A stretch of 64,000 nt of DNA from Streptomyces zaomyceticus (GTDB lineage Bacteria; Actinomycetota; Actinomycetes; Streptomycetales; Streptomycetaceae): the NCBI RefSeq assembly GCF_014656215.1, contig NZ_BNBZ01000001.1, positions 1 through 64,000 on the forward strand. Reading direction: 5' to 3'. Made by a program: the position numbers and the translations under genes. Within the stretch, counting starts at the first letter, position 1; every line of letters begins with the position of its first letter. The notes below the pieces were generated by a model. That model had not been told where the DNA came from. It worked only from the letters and a program-made list of their open reading frames with translations, and did not search any database. Shown here piece by piece: positions 33,353 through 41,720 of the stretch.

Positions 33353-34120
33353 TCACCCGCGACGCCCCTCCTCCCCCACCCTCGGCCGGACGATCCTGCC
33401 CAGCGCCACCAGTTCGAGAGTGGCCGCCGCGGCCACCGCCTGGACCATGAGCAGGGCGATGAGCACGAACAGCTGGACGGCCCCGGCGTGCAGCGGTGAC
33501 GCGCCTCCGAGCAGCATGCCCACGAAGGCCCCCGGCAGCGTGACGAGCCCCACCGTGCGCGTCTGGTCCATGCCGGGGAGCAGCGCGTCCGCCGCCGCGC
33601 GCCGTGCCACCTCGAGCCGGGCGTCCCGCTGGACGAGCCCGATCGCGAGCCCGGCCTCGACCTCGCCCCGCCGCGTCTCCAGCTCGTCGAGCGCGCGCCG
33701 CCCTGCGAGGACGGTGGCGGTGAGCGCGCCCCCGACCAGAATCCCGGTCACGGGGACGAGCGTGATGCCCCGCACCGGCACGAGGCCGGTGAGGACGAGC
33801 GCGAGGACGACCGGAGCCACGGCGGCGGCGATCGGGACGCCCGCCCACCACCAGCCGCGTCCCGGTGCCGGGACGACCCGGCGCCCCGCCGTCCGTACGG
33901 CCACCGCGTACATCAGGAGCAGGAAGCAGAGCAGCAGCGGCACGGAGCGCACCACCCAGCCGATGACGAGCGAGACGGCGACGAGCTGGACGGCGGCGCG
34001 CGCGCCGGCGAGCAGGGTGTCGCGGGCCCGGCCCAGGTGGGTGACGGCGACCACGCCCGCCGCGAGGGCGAGCAGTACGGCGAGCACCGCCCCGAAGGTG
34101 ACGTCCACTTCGAGAAGCAC
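33353..34120 (-). CDS. fetB: FetB/YbbM-type (UPF0014) membrane permease
   Basis: 255 aa with seven or so TM helices and the conserved family blocks GARAAVQLVAVSLVIGWV, ITLVPVTGILVGGALTATVLAGRRALDEL, ALLPGMDQTRTVGLVTLPGAFVGMLLGGASP and LIALLMVQAVAAAATLELV. In E. coli FetAB exports iron with an ATPase partner; no FetA-like ATPase is next to it here, so the partner may be elsewhere. Single gene with a strong terminator behind it. Confidence 0.85.
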   Translation of the reverse strand: MLLEVDVTFGAVLAVLLALAAGVVAVTHLGRARDTLLAGARAAVQLVAVSLVIGWVVRSVPLLLCFLLLMYAVAVRTAGRRVVPAPGRGWWWAGVPIAAAVAPVVLALVLTGLVPVRGITLVPVTGILVGGALTATVLAGRRALDELETRRGEVEAGLAIGLVQRDARLEVARRAAADALLPGMDQTRTVGLVTLPGAFVGMLLGGASPLHAGAVQLFVLIALLMVQAVAAAATLELVALGRIVRPRVGEEGRRG

Positions 34121-34321
34121 GCGCCAACCCTAGGACCCCGGGCGGAACCTGTCGCTCCATCAGGATGCGTCACACCCCTTGATGTGACGTGCCCATGTCG
34201 CCACCCTGTTACCTGGCGCACCCCCCGTCGAAACCTCGCGCCGCCACCATGACCGGGCCACAGCCCGGCACCCCCGCGGGGACGGCGTCAGCCAAGGTCC
34301 CCCCACCTCTAGGGAGTTCCC

Positions 34322-34972
34322 ATGCCCGTCGGCAACATCTACGCGCGTCGACTCGCCGTGCTCGCCACCTCCGCCGCCCTCACCGTCACCGGTCTCCTCG
34401 CCACGGCCCCGGCCGCCCAGGCCGCCATGCCCACCCCGGTCAGCGCCGCGACCGCCCGCAGCTACCTGGCCGCGCTCACCGTCAAGGCGGAAGGTTCCTC
34501 CTCGGGCTACAGCCGGGACCTCTTCCCGCACTGGATCACCCAGTCCGGCGCCTGCAACACCCGCGAGACCGTCCTCAAGCGCGACGGCGTGAACGTCGTC
34601 ACGGACTCCAGCTGTGCCGCGACCAGCGGCAGCTGGTACTCGGAATACGACGGCGCCACCTGGACCGTCGCCTCCGACCTCGACATCGACCACATGGTCC
34701 CGCTCGCCGAGGCCTGGCGCTCGGGCGCCAACGCGTGGACCACCTCGCAGCGCCAGTCCTTCGCGAACGACCTGACCCGGCCGCAGCTGATAGCCGTGAC
34801 GGACAACGTCAACCAGTCGAAGGGCGACCAGGACCCGGGCGAGTGGCTGCCCTCGCGGACCGCGTACCGCTGCACGTACGCCCGCGCCTGGGTGCACGTG
34901 AAGCACTACTGGAACCTCAGCGTCGACTCCGCGGAGAAGAGCGCCCTGCAGTCCGTCCTCAACGGCTGCTGA
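34322..34972 (+). CDS. Secreted HNH/DUF1524 nuclease
   Basis: 216 aa. Sec signal peptide (LAVLATSAALTVTGLLA...AQA) then a nuclease domain: SGYSRDLFPHW, CNTRETVLKRDG, CAATSGSW (disulphide), ASDLDIDHMVPLAEAWRSGA with the metal-binding DIDH, LIAVTDNVNQSKGDQDPGEWLPS and CTYARAWVHVKHYWNLSVD. Extracellular DNase, probably for nucleotide scavenging. Ends with a strong hairpin at 35003. Confidence 0.9.
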   Translation: MPVGNIYARRLAVLATSAALTVTGLLATAPAAQAAMPTPVSAATARSYLAALTVKAEGSSSGYSRDLFPHWITQSGACNTRETVLKRDGVNVVTDSSCAATSGSWYSEYDGATWTVASDLDIDHMVPLAEAWRSGANAWTTSQRQSFANDLTRPQLIAVTDNVNQSKGDQDPGEWLPSRTAYRCTYARAWVHVKHYWNLSVDSAEKSALQSVLNGC

Positions 34973-35002
34973 GCGCCTCACCACTGACAACACGTCAACA
35001 AC

Positions 35003-35044
35003 GGCCACCGGGAAGTGAACCTCACCACACACTTCCCGGTGGCC
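35003..35044 (+). terminator. Hairpin terminator after the nuclease
   Basis: 15-bp perfect stem (GGCCACCGGGAAGTG / CACTTCCCGGTGGCC) with a 12-nt loop, 30 bp past the stop. Confidence 0.75.
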
Positions 35045-35068
35045 GAATGTTGAACTTGCAAGCACTAG

Positions 35069-35087
35069 TGAGGGGTGCCTAACCTTA
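35069..35087. promoter_or_regulatory. Possible iron box (DmdR/IdeR type)
   Basis: Reverse strand TAAGGTTAGGCACCCCTCA matches 15 of 19 bases of the consensus TTAGGTTAGGCTCACCTAA as I remember it, including the run AGGTTAGGC. It is 72 bp before the DoxX gene. Confidence 0.4.
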
Positions 35088-35158
35088 CGGCCTCATCGGT
35101 TTCCGTCCCCCACTCCCCGTCCACCCCACGGACGGGTCCAGGCCGAAGGAGTCCCCCC

Positions 35159-35683
35159 ATGAACACCCCGAACACCCCGAACCATCCGGGCAGTCCGAGC
35201 GGCGCGAGCGCCCTCACGGACCGCCTCGACCAGAGCCGGCCCTATGCGCTCGGCCTCTTCCGCATCGTCGTCGGCCTGCTCTTCGCCTGCCACGGCGCCG
35301 CCTCCCTCTTCGGCGTCCTCGGCGGCGCGATGGGCGGCGGCACGGTCCCGGCCGGCACCTGGCCGGGCTGGTACGCGGCCGTGATCCAGCTCGGCGCGGG
35401 CGGCCTGGTCCTGGTCGGCCTGGGCACCCGGAGCGCGGCGTTCCTGGCCTCGGGCTCGATGGCGTACGCGTACTTCAAGGTCCACCAGCCGGAATCCCTC
35501 TTCCCGCTGCAGAACGGCGGCGAGACCGCGGCCCTGTTCTGCTGGTCCTTCGCCCTGCTCGTGTTCACCGGCCCCGGCGCGCTGGCTCTCGACCGGCTCT
35601 TCGGAAGCCGGGTCGGCGCGGGCGCCACGACGCGCAGGACGAGCGAGGAGCACGAGGAGAAGGCCGCGCCAGTCACGGCCTGA
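35159..35683 (+). CDS. DoxX-family membrane protein
   Basis: 174 aa from ATG 35159, with GAAGGAG at ideal distance. Four TM helices: ALGLFRIVVGLLFACHGAASLFG, GWYAAVIQLGAGGLVLVGLG, ASGSMAYAYFKVH and GETAALFCWSFALLVFTGPGALALDRLF. The AYFKVHQPESLFPLQNGGE loop is typical of DoxX. In mycobacteria, DoxX works with SseA and SodA against oxidative stress; no such partner is adjacent. A possible iron box lies upstream. Confidence 0.88.
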   Translation: MNTPNTPNHPGSPSGASALTDRLDQSRPYALGLFRIVVGLLFACHGAASLFGVLGGAMGGGTVPAGTWPGWYAAVIQLGAGGLVLVGLGTRSAAFLASGSMAYAYFKVHQPESLFPLQNGGETAALFCWSFALLVFTGPGALALDRLFGSRVGAGATTRRTSEEHEEKAAPVTA

Positions 35684-36182
35684 GCCGTACCTCGACGCCG
35701 TACGTCGACGGCGTACCTCGACGGCCTGAGCCGTGACGTGACAGCCCGGGCCGCGACGCCGGCGGTCCGGGCCGCGCCACCGAGAGGCCGGCCCAGGCGC
35801 CGACGGCCCCGTCCACGACACCGGAGGGCCCGGGCCACACCCCCGGCAGCCCGGTCCGCGACACCGGCGGTCGGAGTCGGCCCCGGACGGCCGAGTCGGG
35901 CCCGGACGCCTGAGTCGAGCGGTCCGAGCCGGCCCCTGACGCCCGAGTCGCCCCCGGACACCCGAGCCGGCTCGGACCGGCGGCGTGGGCCGCGGCGGTC
36001 GCTTACAGGATGGGGCCGGAGTACGCAGCGCGCGTTCCGGCCCTTTCCCGTCACCCCACCACCCGGAACCGGCCCCTCGCCCCGGGCACATTCCCGCAAA
36101 CTCGAACAGGTTCGCGCGGGCCCGAGGGCCCCCGGCACCCGCCCGGCGGGCGGCACCCCGCCCCCGCGTAGGCTCTGGCCCT
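35684..36182 (+). other. 499-bp gap, GC-skewed low complexity
   Basis: Repeated TACCTCGACG / GCCGTACGTCGACGG units near 35690-35730, then Gly/Pro/Arg-type low-complexity DNA. Open frames here on both strands lack any recognisable protein pattern or ribosome binding site. Only the DedA promoter is expected near its right end. Confidence 0.5.
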
Positions 36183-36812
36183 GTGAATCTGCTCGACAGC
36201 CTGGGCTCGCTGCGGTCGCTCACCGCCGGTCCATGGATCTACCCGGTGGTGGCGACGTCGATCCTGCTCGACGTCTTCCTGCCCGTGCTGCCGAGCGGCT
36301 TCCTCGTGATCACCGCCGCCACCGCGGCGGCCTCCGCCACGGCGGCCGCCCCCGACGTGCCGTCGCTCCTCCTTCTCCTCCTCTGCGCGGCCACCGCCTC
36401 GGTGCTCGGCGACTTCCTCGCGTACCGCCTGGCGCTCCGGGGCGGCGCCAGGCTCGACCGGGCGATCGCCCGGTCGAAGCGTCTGTCCGTCGCGCAGGAA
36501 CGTCTCGGCACCGCGCTGATCCGGGGCGGCGGGCTGCTCGTCGTCCTCGCGCGCTTCGCCCCGGCGGGCCGCTCCGTGGTCTCGCTCGGCGCGGGCGCGG
36601 CGAAGCGGCGGATCGAGGAGTTCCTGCCGTGGTCGGCGCTGGCGGGCGTGACCTGGGCCTCGTACAGCGTGGGGCTCGGCTGGCTCGGCGGGAAGTGGCT
36701 GGGCGCGACCTGGTTCAGCGCGGGAGTGTCGACCCTCGCGCTCTTCCTGGCGGGCGGCCTCGCCGCCTACCTCATACGGCGTCCGGCTGCGGCTCCCGCG
36801 CCGGCCTCCTGA
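36183..36812 (+). CDS. DedA/SNARE-associated (VTT) membrane protein
   Basis: 209 aa from a GTG. DedA core: DVFLPVLPSGFLVITAATAAA (the re-entrant helix with P-x-P), LGDFLAYRLALRGGARL, LARFAPAGRSVVSLGAGAA (the F-x-R-x-x-P variant) and FLPWSALAGVTWASYSVGLGWLGG. DedA proteins are undecaprenyl-phosphate or phospholipid flippases in other bacteria. Its end overlaps the DUF2277 gene on the other strand by 41 bp. Confidence 0.85.
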   Translation: MNLLDSLGSLRSLTAGPWIYPVVATSILLDVFLPVLPSGFLVITAATAAASATAAAPDVPSLLLLLLCAATASVLGDFLAYRLALRGGARLDRAIARSKRLSVAQERLGTALIRGGGLLVVLARFAPAGRSVVSLGAGAAKRRIEEFLPWSALAGVTWASYSVGLGWLGGKWLGATWFSAGVSTLALFLAGGLAAYLIRRPAAAPAPAS

Positions 36813-37032
36813 CGCCGGAGTGCGCCCCGCGCACCTCCAGGCCGTCGAGAAGTCTCGCCGTCGCGTCGGCGATCTCGTCCACGGCCCGCTCGAAGACCTC
36901 GCGGTTGTGGGCGGCGGGGTGGTGGAACCCCGAGACCTTGCGGACGTACTGCAGGGCGGCGGCGCGGATGTCGTCCTCGGTCGCCTCCTCGGGCAGCGCG
37001 GGCGGTCGGAGCGTCTTGATGCTGCGGCACAT
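36772..37032 (-). CDS. DUF2277 protein
   Basis: 86 aa from the ATG at 37032. MCRSIKTLRPPALPEEATEDDIRAAALQYVRKVSGFHHPAAHN is the full DUF2277 signature (start Met-Cys-Arg-Ser-Ile-Lys/Arg). Small cytoplasmic protein, unknown role. Converges on and overlaps the DedA gene. The gap 37033-37233 shows only CCCGCC-type low complexity. Confidence 0.88.
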   Translation of the reverse strand: MCRSIKTLRPPALPEEATEDDIRAAALQYVRKVSGFHHPAAHNREVFERAVDEIADATARLLDGLEVRGAHSGVRRPAREPQPDAV

Positions 37033-37233
37033 GCCTCCAGTGTGGCGCGGCCCACTGACAACCGCCCGGGCCCGGCCTCGATCCGACCCGCACCCCACCC
37101 CGATCCCGCCTGATCCAGCCCGCGCCCCACGCCGATCCCGCCCGCGGCCCGGCCTGAGCCGGCCCGTGCCCCACCCTGGCCCCGCCCGCGGCGCCGCCTC
37201 GATCCCGCCCGGAACACCTTGCGGGGCCCGGCC

Positions 37234-37455
37234 TCAGGACAGACCGCGCCGGCTTCGCGCGTTGATCTCGGCGGCGCGGGCCCGTAGCTCACGCAGAGGC
37301 GTGGCCGGCAGGACGTCCGCGGGCTCGGCCTCCCACTCGGTGCCCCCGTGGACGGCCCGGATCCGCAGGCGCCCGGAGACGCTCTCCATATAGAAACCGA
37401 CCCGCCCGGTGGCGGTGTCGCGGACGAGGTCACCGACCTCCGGCAATGGCTGCAC
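37234..37455 (-). CDS. Small conserved-looking hypothetical protein
   Basis: 73 aa from GTG 37455 with GGAGGGG upstream. VGDLVRDTATGRVGFYMESVSGRLRIRAVHGGTEWEAEPADV forms a compact SH3-like beta fold, followed by the helix LRELRARAAEINARS. Many Streptomyces have such 'V-x-D-x-x-x-G-R-V-G' small proteins next to regulators. Divergent from the GntR gene, so perhaps its target. Confidence 0.65.
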   Translation of the reverse strand: MQPLPEVGDLVRDTATGRVGFYMESVSGRLRIRAVHGGTEWEAEPADVLPATPLRELRARAAEINARSRRGLS

Positions 37456-37527
37456 GCATCCCCTCCGTCCCGGTTCCTGAATCCTGGGGAGAACCAGAGA
37501 AGCCCTCCGCCCCCTCCCTGTCAACGT

Positions 37528-37539
37528 ATCTCTAGAGAT
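37528..37539. promoter_or_regulatory. GntR-type operator candidate
   Basis: Perfect 12-bp palindrome ATCTCTAGAGAT between the small gene (37455) and the GntR gene (37644), the typical position for a GntR/HutC operator. Confidence 0.5.
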
Positions 37540-37643
37540 GTCCCCCGATGGATGGATCGACCCGGCGGGACGGCGTACACGTGTGCACCCGGGCCCGGGG
37601 GTGCGCCGTAGGGTGTCCCGCAAATGGAGGGAGTGGTCCACCC

Positions 37644-38402
37644 GTGACTGATCAGGACAGCGCTCGTCGGCCCAAGTACCAGCGCATCGCCGACGAGTTG
37701 AGAACCGCGATCCAGTCAGGAGCCTTCGCGCCGGGTGACCGGCTCCCCGGCGAGAACGACCTCATGACGACCTACGCCGTGGCCCGGATGACGGCCCGGC
37801 AGGCCCTTTCCGTGCTGCGCTCCGAGGGACTGGCCGAGGCCCGCAAGGGCGCCGGGGTCTTCGTCCGCGTCTTCCGGCCGCTGCGCCGCAGGGGCATCCC
37901 GCGGCTGTCCGGGGAGCAGTGGGGCAACGGGCGTTCGGTCTGGTCGGCGGACGTGGAGGACCGGGATCTGGTCGTCGACCAGATCGAAGTGGGCGAGACG
38001 GAGGCCGGCGCACGGGTCGCCGGAGCGCTGAACCTGAGCCCGGGCGCGCCGGTGTGCGTCCGCAGCCGCCGCTTCGTACTGGACACCAAGCCGGTGCTGC
38101 TCTCCGTCTCGTACCTCTCGGCGGAGCTGGTCCGGGGCACGCCGATCGCCGAGCCGGACACGGGGCCGGGCGGGACGTACGCCCGGCTCACCGAGCTGGG
38201 CCACCGGCCGGTGCGGTTCCGTGAAGAGATCCGCTGCCGGATGCCGACGGCGGACGAGTCGGACCGGCTCGCCCTGGAGTTCGGGACGCCGGTGGTCCTC
38301 ATCGGGCGTACGGCGTTCACGGGTCCGGGGATGGCGGTGGAGCTCAACGAGATGACGCTGGACTCGTCGTCGTACGTCCTGGAGTACGACTTCGACGCGT
38401 GA
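37644..38402 (+). CDS. GntR/HutC-family transcriptional regulator
   Basis: 252 aa from GTG 37644 (GGAGGGAG upstream). N-terminal winged helix PKYQRIADELRTAIQSGAFAPGDRLPGENDLMTTYAVARMTARQALSVLRSEGLAEARKGAGVFV (in pieces), then a UTRA effector domain (about 90-245) with the conserved PVCVRSRRFVLDTKPVLLSVSYL and VVLIGRTAFTGPGMAVELNEM. Effector unknown. Its 3' end overlaps the metallo-hydrolase on the other strand by 59 bp. Confidence 0.9.
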   Translation: MTDQDSARRPKYQRIADELRTAIQSGAFAPGDRLPGENDLMTTYAVARMTARQALSVLRSEGLAEARKGAGVFVRVFRPLRRRGIPRLSGEQWGNGRSVWSADVEDRDLVVDQIEVGETEAGARVAGALNLSPGAPVCVRSRRFVLDTKPVLLSVSYLSAELVRGTPIAEPDTGPGGTYARLTELGHRPVRFREEIRCRMPTADESDRLALEFGTPVVLIGRTAFTGPGMAVELNEMTLDSSSYVLEYDFDA

Positions 38403-39150
38403 CCTCGAACCGGAGGCCGGGACCGGCGTGGGCGACGGCCCCGGGGTACTCGGCTGCGGCCAGCGCGACGGCCTCCTCGGGTGTCACCGCCGAGCCCACA
38501 TGGGTCACGACGAGCCGCCCGGCTCCGGCCTCGGCCGCACTCCGGCCGGCCTGCGCGGCCGAGTGGTGCCCGGCCACGTCCCCGTCCGCCTCGCACACGA
38601 AGAGATCGCAGTCCCGGGCGAGTTCGACGAGCGAGGGGCAGGGTTCGCAGTCTCCGGAGTAGACGAGCGAACGCCCCTCCTCGTCCTCCACCCGGAGCGC
38701 GAAGGCGGGCAGACCGTGCTCGACGGCCCGGGACGTCAGGGTCAGCCCGCCGACCCGGACGGCATGCCCGTCGTGCAACTCCTCGACGGCGAAGGCCTTT
38801 TCCACGGGGCTGCGCTCGGGCCCGTTGGTGAGGAACCCGGCGAGCCGGTCGGCGATGCCGGCGGGCCCGAACAGCGGTACCGGCAGCGGAAGGTCGAGTC
38901 CCGCGTAGAGCAGGGCGTAGTGGGCGGTGAGCAGGTCGGCGGAGTGGTCGGCGTGCAGATGGGAGATCCAGACGGCGTCGACGTCACCGAGGGCGACGTA
39001 CCGCTGGAGCTCGGCGAGGGTGCCGCTCCCGGCGTCGACCCAGACGCGCGCTCCGCCGCCCTCGACGAGATAGCCGGAGCAGGCGTTGCCCGGCCGGGCG
39101 AAGGGGGTGGCGGACCCCAGGACGGTGATCCGCAAGGGAACGTCGAGCAT
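38344..39150 (-). CDS. MBL-fold hydrolase, RNase Z/phosphodiesterase-like
   Basis: 268 aa. ITVLGSATPFARPGNACSGYLVEGGGARVWVDAGSGTLAEL then SHLHADHSAD (zinc ligands), YSGDCEPC and final THVG. This is the ElaC/RNase Z branch, but the exosite arm of true tRNase Z is missing, so a small-molecule phosphodiesterase or unknown hydrolase is as likely. The C-terminus overlaps the GntR gene. Confidence 0.85.
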   Translation of the reverse strand: MLDVPLRITVLGSATPFARPGNACSGYLVEGGGARVWVDAGSGTLAELQRYVALGDVDAVWISHLHADHSADLLTAHYALLYAGLDLPLPVPLFGPAGIADRLAGFLTNGPERSPVEKAFAVEELHDGHAVRVGGLTLTSRAVEHGLPAFALRVEDEEGRSLVYSGDCEPCPSLVELARDCDLFVCEADGDVAGHHSAAQAGRSAAEAGAGRLVVTHVGSAVTPEEAVALAAAEYPGAVAHAGPGLRFEVTRRSRTPGRTTTSPASSR

Positions 39151-39275
39151 GGGACAACATTAAATTACCCCGCGCCAACTCGTGGGAAGTTGTGCGGACG
39201 GGGTGAAGATCGTGCGTATTCTGTGTGCTCGCCGGGCCCCATCGGCGGGCGTCCGGCAGAAACTGAGGGACATTC

Positions 39276-39725
39276 ATGCTTCGCGCACGCACGTTCGCGG
39301 CCGTGACCGCGGCCGCCGCCTCCGGCGTCCTGCTCCTGCCGACGCAGGCCCAGGCGGCCGGCTCGGTCCACCTGTACAAGATCTACTACGACAGCCCCGG
39401 CTCGGACCTCCGCTCGAACACGAGCCTCAACGGCGAGTACGTGCAGATACGCAACACGACCGGCGCGGCGGTCAACCTGAAGGGCTGGACGCTCACGGAC
39501 GCGGCCAACCACAAGTACACCTTCGGGAACTTCACGCTCGGCAAGGGCAAGATCGTGACGGTCCGCACGGGCCGCGGCACGAACACGACGGCGAACGTCT
39601 ACCAGAACCGCGGCGCGTACGTCTGGAACAACGACCGGGACACGGCGACGCTGAAGAAGTCGAACGGCACGCGGGTCGACACGTGCGCGTACAACTCGAC
39701 GCGGGTCGACTACAAGTGGTGCTGA
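39276..39725 (+). CDS. Secreted lamin-tail-domain (LTD) protein
   Basis: 149 aa. Signal peptide to about residue 28 (QAQA), then one LTD immunoglobulin-like domain: GSDLRSNTSLNGEYVQIRNTTGAAVNLKGWTLTDAANHKYTFGNFTLGKGKIVTVRTGRG (in pieces) and AYVWNNDRDTATLKKSNGTRVDTCAYN. In bacteria LTDs are found in secreted nucleases or as wall adhesion modules; alone it is probably structural. Starts MLRART after GAGGGACATTC. Confidence 0.88.
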   Translation: MLRARTFAAVTAAAASGVLLLPTQAQAAGSVHLYKIYYDSPGSDLRSNTSLNGEYVQIRNTTGAAVNLKGWTLTDAANHKYTFGNFTLGKGKIVTVRTGRGTNTTANVYQNRGAYVWNNDRDTATLKKSNGTRVDTCAYNSTRVDYKWC

Positions 39726-39802
39726 CCGCGCACCAGGCCTGACGGAACGGCGAAACCCCGGATCAGCGGAACGCCGGGACACCGGACCGTCGGCACAAGG
39801 AC

Positions 39803-39824
39803 GGCCCCGGGCACTCCCGGGGCC
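39803..39824. terminator. Bidirectional hairpin terminator
   Basis: GGCCCCGGG-CACT-CCCGGGGCC between the converging LTD and DUF4231 genes. Confidence 0.7.
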
Positions 39825-39827
39825 TCC

Positions 39828-40427
39828 TCACCCCCGCGCGACCGGCCCGGCCGGCCCCGACGCGGCCGACTCCCCGGCCTCCACGGAACTCCCCGTCCCG
39901 TCCGACTCTCTCGAGCGGGCGGCCGGAACCCCCTGCGGCTGCACATCGGTGCTGACCTGCCCGCCGAGCGTCATCACGTTCAGGGTCGCGGAGTTCTCGT
40001 TGGCGATGGCCTTCTCGACCCGGGCGACGAGCGTCGAGAACGCCTGCCGCTTGGGCAGGTTGTGGTACGGCCCGACCTTGGTCTCGAAGTACACCCGCTC
40101 GTGCCCGAGCAGCTGCTCGGTCGACCGGTAGTTCTTCCACTGCTCCCGGTACCGGTACACGCTCTCCAGCGACACGGCGGCGACGACGACCACGCTCAGG
40201 ACGGTGGCGGTGACCCGGGCGAAGGCCAGATCCAGATTCACGAACACCGGAACGAGCGCGCCACCGACGACGGAGACGGTCCGCATCCGCAGATGCATCG
40301 CCTTCATCCGGGTCGCCTTGGTGTCGTACCACTCCTGATACTGCGAGAGCCTCGTCTCGATGTACCTCTGCGGCGTCATCTCGCCGCTCTGCGCCCCGGG
40401 TTCGGGCGCGTCCCCCACCTCAGCCAT
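39828..40427 (-). CDS. DUF4231 membrane protein
   Basis: 199 aa. Basic amphipathic N-terminal helix (YIETRLSQYQEWYDTKATRMKAMHLRMRT), two TM helices (SVVGGALVPVFVNLDL and VTATVLSVVVVAAVSLESVYRY), and the DUF4231 helix EQWKNYRSTEQLLGHERVYFETKVGPYHNL. The C-terminal 45 residues are disordered. Such two-TM SLATT-like proteins are linked by others to nucleotide-signalled defence, but no partner enzyme is adjacent here. Confidence 0.82.
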   Translation of the reverse strand: MAEVGDAPEPGAQSGEMTPQRYIETRLSQYQEWYDTKATRMKAMHLRMRTVSVVGGALVPVFVNLDLAFARVTATVLSVVVVAAVSLESVYRYREQWKNYRSTEQLLGHERVYFETKVGPYHNLPKRQAFSTLVARVEKAIANENSATLNVMTLGGQVSTDVQPQGVPAARSRESDGTGSSVEAGESAASGPAGPVARG

Positions 40428-40491
40428 ACGGCGAGTACACCGGCCCCGTCAGGCGCACGTCAACTCGCCACCCCTGGCGACACGGACCGGC

Positions 40492-40782
40492 TCACTCGTC
40501 GTCATCGCGCTCGAGGACCAGCCCGACGGACCCGTCCTCCAGCCCGTTGCCGTCTTCGAGGTGCAGGTGGGCTCCATCCGGAACTCCGTCACCGGCCAGC
40601 ACCAGAAGATGCCCGGCAAGCGTCCTGAGCCCCGCGGCATTCGCCTCGATGACGACCTCGGTCCCGAGGCTCCGCACCTCGATCCGAGCGTCGGCGTCCC
40701 AGCCGAACTGCAGCCCCGTGCCGTCGGCGACGTGTGTGAGGCGAGTGCTCTCGACCGGCGCCGAGCCGTTTCCAGAAGTCAT
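40492..40782 (-). CDS. Imm32-type immunity protein
   Basis: 96 aa from ATG 40782 (GAGG upstream; ATG 40791 also possible). EVVIEANAAGLRTLAGHLLVLAGDGVPDGAHLHLEDGNGLEDGSVGLVLERDDDE is the Imm32 pattern of polymorphic-toxin immunity proteins. No toxin gene is nearby. Next to the SMI1/KNR4 gene, same strand, 44 bp downstream of it. Confidence 0.75.
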   Translation of the reverse strand: MTSGNGSAPVESTRLTHVADGTGLQFGWDADARIEVRSLGTEVVIEANAAGLRTLAGHLLVLAGDGVPDGAHLHLEDGNGLEDGSVGLVLERDDDE

Positions 40783-40826
40783 GGACCTCATGATGCCGCT
40801 ACGGGAACACTCCGGAGATCGGGGCC

Positions 40827-41417
40827 CTAAGCGTCCGCGAACCAGGATCGGCCCTGGGCCCAGTGGGTCGCCCAGCCGGTGAAACCAGGGGTTCCCGGCA
40901 TCAGGGCGTCGGGGGAATCGGGACCGAACGGCATCGCGCCCTCGCCGGCGATCTGCCAGACGTGACCACGCTGCGGACCGGTGACGATCAAATGCCAGTA
41001 CATACCGCAGCCGTCGGTGCCCAGCAGCAGCGAGCCGTGGTCGAACACCGGATCCGTCCGGGCCTCGAACTCCTCCACCGACAGCTCCTCCTCGTCGTCC
41101 TCCGCCTCCCACAACCACGCAGACGTGAGCGGAAAGGGCTCGGCCAGCAGGCGCTCGTTGCGACCGGAGCCCCAGTCCGAGGGCGTCCGGGCGAGAGGCA
41201 GCAGACCGTAGTAGGGCGGTCCGGCGCGCAGCCCGTCACAGACCTCCGCCACGAACGTGCGATACGGCTCCGGAAGCACGATGCCGTGCTCCACCTCGAA
41301 GGCCCGCACCGCCTCCCACCCGGCAGGCGGCACCACCTCGGGACGGGACGCGAAGATCTCCCGAAGGACGGCCAGCTCGGCCGGGTCACAAGTTTCCGTG
41401 TTCATGCCGGTCATCAT
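40827..41417 (-). CDS. SMI1/KNR4-family (immunity-type) protein
   Basis: 196 aa from ATG 41417, though ATG 41405 may be used. VPPAGWEAVRAFEVEHGIVLPEPYRTFVAEVCDGLRAGPPYYGLLPL is the SMI1/KNR4 N-terminal helix/strand signature, and GSLLLGTDGCGMYWHLIVTGPQRGHVWQ the central sheet. Members usually neutralise toxins of contact-dependent or T7SS systems. It lies 174 bp from tRNA-Val. Confidence 0.85.
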   Translation of the reverse strand: MMTGMNTETCDPAELAVLREIFASRPEVVPPAGWEAVRAFEVEHGIVLPEPYRTFVAEVCDGLRAGPPYYGLLPLARTPSDWGSGRNERLLAEPFPLTSAWLWEAEDDEEELSVEEFEARTDPVFDHGSLLLGTDGCGMYWHLIVTGPQRGHVWQIAGEGAMPFGPDSPDALMPGTPGFTGWATHWAQGRSWFADA

Positions 41418-41550
41418 GCAAGATCCGAAAGAGACGCCCCAACGGGCTCACGCGGAGTGCGCTCAACGAGGACGGGTCGCTGGTCATCCGCCACGGCAGC
41501 TCCCGTGCGACCGCTGTCACCCATCGCCGTCGATGTCGGTTCTGGATGCC

Positions 41551-41584
41551 AAAGGCCCCCAGCCATGATCGGCTGGGGGCCTTT
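41551..41584 (-). terminator. tRNA terminator
   Basis: Perfect 14-bp stem AAAGGCCCCCAGCC / GGCTGGGGGCCTTT, 6-nt loop, just 3' of the tRNA on the minus strand. Confidence 0.85.
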
Positions 41585-41591
41585 GCACTGG

Positions 41592-41663
41592 TGGGCGCGG
41601 ACGGTTTCGAACCGCCGACATCTGCTTTGTAAGAGCAGCGCTCTACCCCTGAGCTACGCACCC
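41592..41663 (-). tRNA. tRNA-Val(TAC)
   Basis: Minus-strand 72-nt cloverleaf: acceptor GGGTGCG/CGCGCCC (one G-U), D-arm GCTC-AGGGGTA-GAGC, anticodon stem-loop CTGCT-CTTACAA-AGCAG (anticodon TAC, reading GTA), T-arm GGCGG-TTCGAAA-CCGTC. No CCA encoded. Confidence 0.93.
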
Positions 41664-41720
41664 GTGGAAGAGGCAACAGCCTACATGGCTGACGGGTGGG
41701 TGCTGCAAACCGATACCTCG

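Noticed and set aside
35684..36182. A gene in the 499-bp gap before DedA
   Set aside because: Open frames exist on both strands, but all are low-complexity Pro/Arg and lack start signals.
36772..36812. Frameshift or annotation error where DedA and DUF2277 overlap
   Set aside because: Both have full family signatures; convergent overlaps of this kind occur again at 38344-38402 and 58970-58989.
41551..41664. Integrated element using tRNA-Val as attB
   Set aside because: No integrase gene or duplicated 3' tRNA end is present in the window.
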